A stretch of 64,000 nucleotides of DNA from NCBI GenBank assembly GCA_039720395.1, contig CM077824.1, positions 17,240,046 to 17,304,045 of the forward strand, written 5' to 3'. This DNA is from Liquidambar formosana (taxonomy: Eukaryota > Streptophyta > Magnoliopsida > Saxifragales > Altingiaceae). The first letter of the stretch is position 1. Every line of letters begins with the position of its first letter. The notes below the pieces were generated by a model. The model worked only from the letters and a program-made list of their open reading frames with translations. It did not search any database and was not told the DNA's origin. Positions 32,346 to 42,848 of this stretch are shown piece after piece. The position numbers were made by a program, and so were the translations under genes.

Positions 32346-33188
32346 CACACTCTCCTAATCAGCATAAAAACCAGATAACAACTTAAGGGATAATACGGAA
32401 TTGGGGGAATCAAATGAAAACCCTAGACAAATTAGGGGAATCAAATAAAAACCCTAAATAATAGAAGAAAGAACAAGTAGAAATAATTTTCAAGATAAAA
32501 AAACACAATTTTCTATTTATAAAACGCTACTTTTACGGTTCTCTACTCCCTTTGTGACGACGTCGCTGTTATGATTCGATGGTGATGAACACCATGGCTC
32601 TATTTGAGTGTGTTTTGACGGTAAATCAGACCACACCGATGGCTTTAGGAAGCGTTTGAAGGTGTAGGAGGGAGAAGACTAGTGACAGTTCATCGTCTGA
32701 GCAAAACCCATTTACACCCGTTTCAGATAACCCTCCCAATCCGACTGCGTTGCTTGTTTTGATGGAGAAGATCACCATGCAAACAGAATGAGTTTATTTT
32801 GCCAGTAATTTAAGATAAAAAACCCAAATCGTTTGCCTAAAAAGTCATACCTTTCTGTGATTTCAGATAACTCTTCCTAAAGCCTTCAAAACCCCTTTCA
32901 GATAATACTCCAACACTGACGCCGGCATTTGTTTTTTGAGACAAGACCACCACGCAACACGATTTTTCAGTGTAGAAGAATGAGGTTACGAACGGTATGA
33001 GCAAAAACCCTATCATCTCGTTTCAGATAATTGCGGAACGTATCCAAGAAACCGCGAAAATAGGGGATATCCTCTTTTGAATCTGTTTTGGTGGTGTTAA
33101 CAGAGTTATTGGAACTCAACAATCAGGTTCAAGAGAGCCTTTCGTCCCACGTTTCGTCCTCTAAGAGTCGTCCCCCCTATCACTACCC
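32346..33188. other. MULE right end: leader and terminal region
   Basis: No ORF of note. TTTCAGATAA recurs at about 32722, 32862, 32907 and 33019, a subterminal repeat pattern common in transposons. The terminal inverted repeat occupies roughly the last 60 bp. Confidence 0.5.
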
Positions 33189-33197
33189 AAACATTTT

Positions 33198-34246
33198 TTA
33201 ATTCCTAAACCCATTCTTTTACTATTTTTTAAGCCAAAAATCCATTCTCTTTTTTTTATTCCCAATATTAGCTTCCTTTAATTTCTGCTGGAAGTTCTCA
33301 AACCATTCCACAAACTCTTCTCTCCCTCTCTCTTAGGGTTCCACCACAGAAACTCCTCCCACCAACGGCTCATTTCTAACGATGGCTAGTAGGGACGGAT
33401 CTTCTCCAACGATAGCGGGTAGCGAAGGATCTTCTCCAACGTAGACAATCACCGCTCCATAAATTTCTCCTCCACTCTCCCATGGTTCCCATTGGCAAGA
33501 TCTCCCATCTGTGATGGCTCTTCTCTGACGGCGATGACTTGCGACGATTCTTCTGTGACGACAGCCAGTAGCCCCAATGCAAATGTTTTTTTCTCCAACA
33601 ACGGCACCAGTGGGGGTTTCTTCTCCTAGGACGACAACCACTCTTCTCTAACGTACACGATGTTCTCCGACAATGGCCATAAGTGAGGTTTCTTCTACAA
33701 CAACGGCGGCCATAAAATTCTAGGTCTATATTTGTATACAACTTTGAATCTAAGTCCAATCATGTATGGGTTTGAGTTTTTAGAGGAGAAAGGTTGAAGA
33801 TAAATCTAGTAAAAGCATTCAATGTAAATAGAGGTTTTTGGGATTTTTTGATTGAGTGTTTTTTTTGGCATAAAGCAGTAAACTTATTACTACTTTCTAT
33901 ATAAATTTTTCAAAGCACAAATAGGAAATTGTTACTACTTTCCATATAAATTTGTAAACTGTTACTACTTTTCTATATAATTTTTTCAAAGCATAAAAAA
34001 TAAACTATTAATATTTTCTATAAAAATTTATTAAAGCACGAAATGGTAAGTTGTTACTATTTTATATACAAATTCTACAACTTCTTGGCCAGCTACAGTG
34101 AATGCTTAGTGAGGCTGATTTTTGAAAAATGTTGCAGTTGGTTTCTCTGGCGAACTCCCAACTGTTGATGAATATGCAGTTGGGTTTTTGGTTTGCCGAC
34201 GGTTGTTTTTTTTTTTGTTTTTTTTTTTTTTTATGTGTTTCTCTCT
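33198..34246. other. Sequence between the MULE and Y2
   Basis: 33350-33720 is a degenerate minisatellite built on GGATCTTCTCCAACGATAGC-like units (a + frame spells GSSPT repeatedly, interrupted by stops). It matches 57960-58260 in X3. 33760-34110 is A/T-rich with repeated TTACTACTTTYTATATAAAT; no gene. Minus-strand ORFs here follow the minisatellite. Confidence 0.5.
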
Positions 34247-37200
34247 TTAATGTCCGTTGCCATCCCATTTTGCTTGCTTGCCATCGATTTGCTGTTGGGG
34301 TTTCACACTGCCTTTATTTGAAACCAAAATCCCTAAATTTAGGGAGGTGTTTTATTAGTGGCTGATTTTGTAATTAGTAAAAAAGGTTAGGTTGGGGACA
34401 TTTTTTGCAGTTTGGTGGTAAATAGAGTTTTGAATAAACCAAATTTGTTTTTGGTTGTATTGTTAAAAATCTCTTATACTATGGGGCTTTCGTAAAAAAT
34501 CCCATTAAATAACCCATGGTTTTTATGATGTTCCATATTTATTGTCAAGACGTGATAAAATGGGAGAATTACACATAAGGAGTTGTTTTCAAAATTAATA
34601 CCCAAAAAGGATCTCAGACTACTTACTTGCAACAAACTAACTACTAACTTTGCTACAAACTAGTCATAGGAAAAATTTTATTAAAGAAAGTTTTATAGAA
34701 TATATCGTTTTCAAAACGTCATTTCGAATAATTTTGTTAAAGAAAGATTTCCAAAATATATTATTTAAGTAGAGTTTTTTGTTTTGTCATTTATAGTCGT
34801 TTATTTTATTTTATTTTTACAGAATGTTTCATGCAAAATGGTCAAAAAATCCACTTAAACGACAAAATTTGGAAAAAATTTCTTCTACAAAGTTGTTAAA
34901 ATTATGTTTTCTAATATACAGCACGGCTAGTTTCATGAATAGCTTTTGTAAACCTTAAAAAATTTAAAATAAGTCGGGGTGTAAATTATTGTGATGACAA
35001 TAACCGTCCGCTTGATTTTAATTAATAAGAATTAGGATACTAAATTTGACTGTATTGTTTCTAAGTATCATTTTCATTTTCCAACCAAGGAAGAAGAACC
35101 AGGCACCAACACTAGCACCATTATCAATGAATGTTGGCCTAATTAGTTGGAGTCGGCTTTTAGGATTAAAGTATGATCAATATAGTTTTAAGAACTTTCT
35201 TTTTCTTCTTTTCATGATCTGGAGAAGATAAGAGAACTCCAAGGGCCAATTAATGTCTAATACGAAATTAGAAAATTAAAGAAAATCACAAATAAGAGTG
35301 GAAATAGTGATATTTAATGAATTTCTAATGATTGATCTTATATCATCAATTATAGCGATGACTCTTACTTTTTTAAATATTCTAATTCAAGGTAATGAAT
35401 TTGTTTAATGCCAACCTAATGCCATTGGGGTCTTCATTGAAAGTGGAGAAAAGTTTGGGTAATGTGGTGGGATGAGGATAGTTGGATCTAGTTGGAGCGT
35501 TGTGAGCCACAAACTGTAAGTAATTAACTTAGGTTAACCCTAACCCCAGAGAAATGCTGACCCTATGAAAAGAACTTAGATCACAACATTAAGAGGTAAT
35601 TGAACCTAGGGCTATAGGAAGAGCCAAGCTACTTGGGTTCGGCTCGATACCAACTTAATAAAATGTTTGTTTGTTAGATAAACGAGTCAAACTCAAACAT
35701 AATTTTAAACTCATAATTTATTGAGTCAATTAAACTCAAGTAGAATACTAATAAGTTTGACAAGCTTATAAAAACTTTAATTGAATAACCAAATTATTCG
35801 AGCTCGACTCGAGATTGGCTCAATAAAAGACCTATTCAAGTTCACTCATAAACTAATAAGTCAAACTAGAGTTTTATTTTGAGCTTGTTAATTTAATTAG
35901 CCAAGTTTGAGTAGCCGATTATACCACCCCCCATCCCCCCAGCGGTCTTCTTTTAATTTTTTTATTTGTGTATTAGTTCATCTTACTGATTATCTCTCAA
36001 GGACAATACTAAATTTCCACAAATCAGGAATTACATGGCAAAAAATTTGGTTGAAAAGTAGGAAGGAGGTCATGATTAAGCCAAATCATTTTTCATCTTT
36101 GGAAGGTGTAGCGTCAAGCCAGCTGACAGCAAATTAGTACTTCAACTCTATTTAACAAAAGATAAAAATCATGAAAAAGGCTTTTTTTTAATTACATATT
36201 TCCCCATAATTGAAGCTTCTTCAATTGGTATTATATAAATTTGAAGAGCATATATGAGCAATGGATCCTGCAAGACTCAAAACTTCAAATGGAGCTTTCT
36301 TTGCTATGGCTTTCATAGTGAACAATTTCTGAAATAAAACATGACTCTGGTACACACCATGAGCCTCCAATATATAAATTGAAGTCCATATTTGAATGTG
36401 GGTTACAAAGAAACAATAGCTCGTAAAATACAAAGAAAATGGTATTAGAATTCTGAGTTGGATGAGTTGCAAAACAAGAAACGATACAATAATAAATGAT
36501 GGGGAAATTAGTGAGAAGTCTACTAGATGGGACTTATGGAAGCATAAGTCCTGGATAAAAACTTATGCAGCTATAAGTCCACTTTTAAGTAAAATGGTAA
36601 TGTTTTTAATAGAGTCTTAAATGCATAAAGTCAATTATGCCCGTAAGTAGTTATTTTTTGTTTTCAAACTTTAAAATTATGTATCTTTGAATCTACAAGT
36701 CGGTTTTCAATAAAATTTATATATTTAGAATCTATTTGTTGAATTCTTCAAAACAAAACCCATGATGAATATGAAATAATGTTTAAAAGAAAAACAATTA
36801 CATTGAGTACACATAACCATTTTGAAATAGTCACATGTAACCCTTTTTAAAATAATCAAATTTAATTCTTTCGTGATCACATTTAGTAGTTAAATTATAA
36901 ATAAAATAGTTACTTTTAAGTGTTTTGTGATTCAATTTAACTATTTTTTGAAAAAAATTATTGACTAAATCGAAATATTTTAGATTAAATTTAGTTGTTT
37001 TGAAGACCATTACATGTAACTATTTTGTGGCTAAATTCTAAGTGTTTTGGGATAAAAAGGCATGTAACTATTTTGGAGTGCAGCTCACAGTGTATGATTG
37101 GGCTTGCCCATGTGATTAAGTGGTTGCTGTTTTTCATGCCACCATAACCATTGCCTTGGGATTAGAAGTACTTCTTCAAGGAAAGGGAGCATGGGAGGTC

Positions 37201-37718
37201 CAAGTCAGTAAGGTCCTTAGCAAGATGGATCGAGGGACTTGTCGGCGTCATCCTACCACAGATTACATGAGTTTGCTGGCTTGGATTCCGCAGATTTTTG
37301 AAAACCTTCTATTGAGTCTTGCTTTTTGACGATTTATTATGTTTTCTATCTTGTTTTATATAACCTGATCTTGCTTGTTGATTTTTTTTTTCCCATAATT
37401 ATTGCATGGATTTCAGATTAGTGTTTGCATTTAGATATGCCCATATCGGGCCATATATATTTTGGTGGAAAGTTTTTGGCAGAGAGAATGAAAGGTTCAT
37501 GGGGTCAAATGATAGAGGGAGAGAGCATGAGAAAAATGGTATTTTTGTCTGAAACTAAAAAATGTGAACTTAAGTGTGAGGACCCTAGTGTAATTTTAAT
37601 AGGCCGATCGATCGAGGGGTCGTAAGAACCCAAGGTTTAATTCATGAAAATATTGGGTTGGATCGTGTTAAGGTGTGCTTTGGTGAGCTATGTACCTCTT
37701 TATGGTGCATGTTGGGTG

Positions 37719-37905
37719 TTATAGTTGACTATGACCCTTTATAGTTGAGTATAATAAACAGAATACCTCTTTTTGTGCATGTTTGGTGTTATAGTCGACT
37801 ATAACAACTTATAGTCGACTATAACAAACAGAATGTCGCAATACTACTTATTGGGGAGTTATAGTCGACTATAACTCAACTATAACTCATTATAGTCGAC
37901 TATAA
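37719..37905 (+). promoter_or_regulatory. LTR3 palindrome cassette
   Basis: The 18-bp palindrome GTTATAGTCGACTATAAC is complete at 37788-37805 and 37858-37875. Its 16-bp core is at 37809-37824 and 37890-37905. Degenerate copies lie near 37719 and 37739. It ends about 75 bp upstream of the TATA box. Confidence 0.7.
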
Positions 37906-38691
37906 CACACGGGATTTCTGCTGAAAGACAAGATTTTTATGGGGCGAAAAGACTATTTTATCCCTTCTTTATGTTTCCTATAAAACTCACCTTCTAGAGG
38001 GTTCTCGCCCATTCTTCTTAGCTGAGAGAGAGAGAGAGAGAGAGAGAGAAGGAGAGAAGGAGAAAAAGAGAGAGGCTCGACGATGGCTCGCCAGAGCGCT
38101 GTAGCTTCGATCCGACGCTAGCAAGCTCGGATCTAGCGTATTTTGGCCTGATCTACACACATATGGTTGTGGATTTGGATTTCTTCACTCTATTTTTGAG
38201 GTAGGGGGCATTTTCTCATCTTAAACCATTGATGCATGGGGGTTTTGGGTTTAAATCATATAAAAATACATGTATTTGACATGCTTTGCATAAACATCAT
38301 GCATGTGGTTATATTTTATGGGTTTTGATAAATTTTGGAAAATCTAGGGTTTTGTATTATACCCTATTTGGTCATATGCATGTTACATTTCAAACCCTCA
38401 CATGATTTGGGGTACAATGGGTTGGTTTTTAAACCTATTGGACTATTTTGTGTGGTTGGAATATTGGGGGTCATTTTTATATAACTGATTTGAAACCATT
38501 ATATTGAAAATGGTTGGGAAATGATTATCATGATTTATGGAGTTATTTTATATGGTTTTCAAAGTACAAACCTATCATGTGGTTTTTGGAAGATTTATAT
38601 ATAATTTTCCGGATTATGTGAGAATTATGGAAATTAATAAATGAAAAGAAAAAGTGATGATGATATGGTGATGAGGGCTACTGGAGACAGG

Positions 38692-38890
38692 ATTACTGCG
38701 GTCCCAAAGGAACGGGACGTCTTGCCGTGTCTTCCTATCCTTTAGTCCTGGGCTATGTGCCCGAATAGAGGTTACTGCGGTCCCATGTAGGGATGTCTTG
38801 CCGTGTTTCCTCTTGAGGTTACTGCGGTCCCAGATAGGGATGTCTTGCCGTGTTTCCTCTTATTCCGCGCGCGAGGGCCCCGCATGACTT
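38692..38890 (+). repeat. LTR3 tandem repeat and GC-rich block
   Basis: Units starting (G)TTACTGCGGTCCCA lie at 38692, 38772 and 38819 and contain GATGTCTTGCCGTGTTTCCT. They are followed by the CGCGCGAGGGCCCCGCATGA block. LTR1 (3783-3975), LTR2 (31310-31440) and LTR4 (43500-43660) hold related arrays. Confidence 0.7.
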
Positions 38891-39781
38891 GGGGAGGATT
38901 TATCAGTTTGAAAGACTGATGTTATGGATTGCCAGATATGGCGGATGTTGGTTATTGGCTTATAAGGCCGTGATATGATATCAGAAAATGATGGTTAAAT
39001 TCATTTGTAAAATGATGATTTTGATAACAAATAACTTGAGTTATTTCTTACTTCTTTAAAAAGAAAAAGGAGTGTTGCTATTTAATGATTTAACTTCCGC
39101 AGTTATTTCGTTATACTTGTATCAATTTTATTAACCGAAAAATTATATTGCAAACTAATCAATGGTTTTGCAGGGCTTTGGAAAAGTGTATAAATTATGG
39201 CTTTTAAAACCTTGGGTTATTTTGAGAAATGTTTCCTACTGAGCGTGTAGCTCATACCCCCACAGTTTTTCTTGCAGGTCATATTTTCATAATAAAGCTT
39301 GACCTGGGGTTGGGAAGCACATCAACATGCATGCATTCATATATAAGATCATTGTATTTTATTTCAGCTTTGAGCCTAGGCATGTATTAATTTTAATTCA
39401 TGGCCTATAATAAAAAAATAAGTAGTGGATGCAGATGTGGATGAGACCCATGTGATTATGATACAGCTTGTAGTTTTATTTATTTTTGGAATAGTGTGTG
39501 GATGGTTGAAATGATTATAAATGGGTTTTCTACAGGTTTTATGATTAGTCGATAACTTGGTATGTCCTATTTACAAACGGGACCATGCTGGATTTTCTAA
39601 AAATGTTTTCAAAGGAATTATTTTTATTAAACATCCACCAAAATTGGCTTTAAAACTGATTTTTTTTACTATATAACTAACGGTCCCCATTTCGGGTCGT
39701 TACATTAAGGCTTCATAAGACAAGCATGTGGACTTGTAAATGTACAAGTTCTATTTTGTGGACTTGTCATCAAATTACCCA

Positions 39782-40292
39782 GATTAAAAGAAGGAAGAAA
39801 AATTGTAGTTTGCAAAAATTTTGGCCAACCATTGGAAAGCTTCTGGAATTGCTTCCAAGCTCCATCATCCGAAAATGCGACAACTATCTATAAATAAAAT
39901 TTTTGGTCAGTTCTAGTCAAGTCAACAATTCAGATCCTCCCTCAGAGCTCCATTCCTCGATCAAGTGAAAATTTTTGGTCACACAAAGATGATTGCATAA
40001 ACTACTATGAGACATTTTTGGCTTCTAAGAAAAATCCAATTAGGTGAACCATATGGGCCATCTTCGATTTTGCAACTCCTTGTCGAATTGGGCTTGTAGC
40101 CATTTATTCATTGTCTTGGCTCTTATTACAACTATTACCATTCCAACCTTTAGCATGCCCTTAAAAACGATCCCTTACCCTCCCTTGCCAAGGACGTTTA
40201 AGGTTTCGAACTCTAGTGGAAGAAGTTCACTATTTTTTTTGGAAGTTGCAAAACAATAATGAAAGTGAAAAGCATCAAGTCCAAAATATATC

Positions 40293-40323
<31 letters not shown>

Positions 40324-40420
40324 AACTACTTTATGCTAGTATTTTTTTTTCTCAAGTATATATCAAGAAAATTTCTCAGTCACATTATATATCTAGCTTG
40401 TACATTAATTATTCAAAATT
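39782..40420. other. Y2 leader to f5
   Basis: Matches 11776-12386; (TA)n at 40290-40320; no gene. Confidence 0.55.
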
Positions 40421-40775
40421 AGATCCTTGGACAAGGCGGGCAAGGTACAGTTTTCAGAGGAATGATAAAGGATCGATGGAACTTCTATAGTAACTGTAAA
40501 AAGGGCTAAGATGACAAAGTGGATAAATGGCTACAAGCACAATTCATCAAGAGATACTAATGCTCTAAGAGAAATTGAATATGACCATCTCCTTCTCCTA
40601 AGCGCGTTATGCTTAGAAGCCAAAGGTTCTCTATTAGTTTATGAATTCAACCCGAGTGGGAGTCTTTTCTATCCTCTCCATCAAGAGAAATGATAAATTG
40701 AAGTTCTAAAATATTAAAAAGAACATGGAGGACTGCATGCGAAGAATGGAAGCTATAAGCCACATGCATTTGATA
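40421..40775 (+). pseudogene. WAK-like kinase N-lobe fragment f5
   Basis: Starts ILGQGGQGTVFRGMIKD, an intact WAK-type glycine loop. A small insertion breaks frame before GTSIVTVKRAK. A deleted base in the helix-C segment breaks it again. The third frame then gives EIEYDHLLLLSALCLEAKGS and LLVYEFNPSGSLFYPLHQEK with a stop. HRD and DFG are absent. Sister copy of f2. Confidence 0.8.
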
Positions 40776-42484
40776 CAATACTCCAAACATGGGCATGTGT
40801 AACCACGACATGACAAAAAGAGAACATTATCTTATATGATCATGAACAAAGAGATTATTCATGCTTGCCCGACCTTAAATATCCATGGAAATTGTGCTAA
40901 ACCAGTATAGTTTTTGCCAAAAACCCTTAAAAATTGAGATTATTCTGAGGCGAATGTTTCGCCGGAGATAAGGGTTTGGAAATATACAGTGATGGTCTTC
41001 TCCGACGAACTCCCAACTGAAGATGTTTAGACGAAACCTTAAATGAGGGTTTTTTTTTTTTTTCCCCCTTCTTGAATAGTTGTTTGCCGTTTGGTTTTTT
41101 GTCTTCATTGGTCTTTTATCGGTGATTTTTTTCAGGCGAGAATCTTGCACTAGAATTTTGAAACCATAATCCCTAAATCAACGGGATAAATAATAAAGTG
41201 TGATTGGGAGTGGCACGGTTTGTTATTAGTATGAAAATTAAATTTGAGGGCATTTTTTGTCAATTTGGGGTGAAATGGAGTTGTGGCAAAACTAGATTTG
41301 TTTCTGGTTCTATTCTAAAAGGACTCTAATACTATGGTTTCACCAAAAAAAAAAAGAAAAAAAGAAGGACTCTTATACTATGGGGCTATGGCCAAAAATC
41401 CCTAAAATTAAACTCCAAATCCATTCCACTTAATTAAGGCTCCTCATCAGTTTTGCTTGCTATAATTCATTCTCTCTCTCTCTTTGAAGCCCTAACCCCC
41501 TATTGTAATCATTCTCTCACCATGCAGAGATTTGAAGACATCGAATGAGACCACAAGGGGGAGATTTCCATGCTAGAATGAAAATTTTCCATTCTAATTC
41601 ATGGCCATCATTGTGACGAGTAGAGGCAAAGATAGTCACCTCCGGGGATTGCGTCTCTTCAATTCATGGCCATGGTTGAGATGGAGTAGATGGGGTAGAA
41701 GCATATAACGAGAATATACGATTGACTTCACTAATTTTTCAAGTATTGGGTTTCCTTCTAAAATTTCAGGAAAAAAAAAATAAAGAAAAAAAATACTAAG
41801 CCTCACATGGATCATTTGTTCTAGTACAGTGAACTTGGTGTTAAGAGGGCTTGATTTGAGGATCTTTTTTTTTTCTTTCTTTCTTTCTTTTCTTTTTCTT
41901 TTTATTTTTTATTTTTTTATTTTTTTATTTAACTTTTTATTTATATGTTGGGAAATTAATTTCATTTTTCTCTTTCAATTTAAGGGAGATATGGTGGACT
42001 TGTAGAGATCTTGTTTGTGGACTTGAAGTGATCTTTATTTCCAGGGGTGTAATCATATTAATTTGTTTTCGTGAGTCATTTTATTTTTTTGTTTTGTTTG
42101 TTTCCATAAAGACTTGTGGCCATCCTCGTTTCCAAAACTTAATCATAAGTCATGGTGGTGATGGTGTTGATGTAAAAGAGAGTTTTACCTAGCTCGTGGA
42201 CGTGTGATTGGAATGAGGGTTAGGGTTTGAAAGTGAGATAGGGTCGTGTGAATGGGTAAAAAGGGGAGTTGGACATTTTTTTTGCTGAGGAGACGTTGGA
42301 GATCGGATTGAAATAAATGGGCTTTGGATTTAATTCTAATTAATCCAACCTGAATCTTACCCAAATTTGTAAGTAAAAGGATTAAAGTAGGATTTAAAGT
42401 AGGCTGTTGGATTAAAAGAGATCTAAGGCTTAGAAAAGGTGTTAAGAATTTTACTTTTACACCAGGTGTTAACGGAACTTTCCT

Positions 42485-42528
<44 letters not shown>

Positions 42529-42848
42529 GAGAGAGAGAGAGAGAGAGTGAGTAGTTCCCCAAGGCATCTTCGCTTTTTTAATTCCCTGTGTGAAATTCCA
42601 TCCATGCACTCTATATATAGATCGAGAGAGAGATAGAAAGAGAGAGAGAGAGTTCAACTGCAGCAAAAATTCAATATATTCCTGGACTAAGACAACCTAT
42701 AACTTAGAATGGAAACCCTTAACTTACCTACAAACACGAAGTGTAAACCCCATTAAATAAATTCAATACATTAATCATTATTTTGTGCATCAATCACACG
42801 AAATACAAATAAAAATTAAATCATATAATCAGCTCCTTAAACATAAAC
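40776..42848. other. Non-coding Y2 stretch
   Basis: No gene. 40920-41410 is a copy of repeat D. 41860-41945 is T-rich. (TG)n at 42487-42523 and (GA)n at 42528-42548 replace the (TA)/(GA) tract of Y1. ORFs at 42185-42666 read through these simple repeats. Confidence 0.6.

Larger units (their letters stand above)
24874..33188 (+). mobile_element. Mutator-like element (MULE), 8.3 kb
   Basis: Flanked by perfect 9-bp duplications AAACATTTT (24865-24873 and 33189-33197). The empty site ATCAAAACATTTTTTAATTC is visible in X3 near 57765. Ends are imperfect inverted repeats: GGGACGAAGTTAGAGGACGA near 24889 against reverse-complement GGGACGACTCTTAGAGGACG at the right. It carries a FAR1-type transposase fragment (+), an opposed spliced gene fragment (-), tandem repeats and the nested LTR2. 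With LTR2 (1958 bp) removed it would be about 6.35 kb. The catalytic MULE transposase core (D-D-E) was not found, so it is probably non-autonomous. Confidence 0.8.
37575..39704 (+). mobile_element. LTR3: solo-LTR-like element
   Basis: Starts TGTGAGGACCC and ends GGGTCGTTACA, with perfect 5-bp duplications TTAAG (37570-37574, 39705-39709). Length is 2130 bp. Order: palindrome cassette, TATAAAA (37979-37985), (GA)n leader (38023-38072), conserved leader (GATCCGACGCTAGCAAGCTC at about 38108), GAG|GTAGGG near 38200, three GTTACTGCGGTCCCA repeats, CGCGCGAGGGCCCCGCATGA (38868). It lacks the 280-bp block of LTR1, 2 and 4. Confidence 0.8.
36500..39781. mobile_element. TIR element of unknown superfamily carrying LTR3
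   Basis: Absent from Y1 at about 11775, where the sequence is continuous. Ends are inverted: TGGGGAAATTAGTGAGAAGT at the left against TGGGTAATTTGATGACAAGT (reverse complement of the right end), with repeated GGACTTGT/ACAAGTCC motifs inside both ends. I could not settle the target duplication. Without LTR3 it would be about 1.15 kb. One ORF, 37120-37329 (69 codons, MVAVFHATITIALGLEVLLQ at the start), has no domain I know. Confidence 0.6.

Noticed and set aside
33333..33759. Two overlapping minus-strand ORFs of 102 and 127 codons
   Set aside because: Both are opened by the minisatellite's regular units; the X3 copy has stops in both frames.
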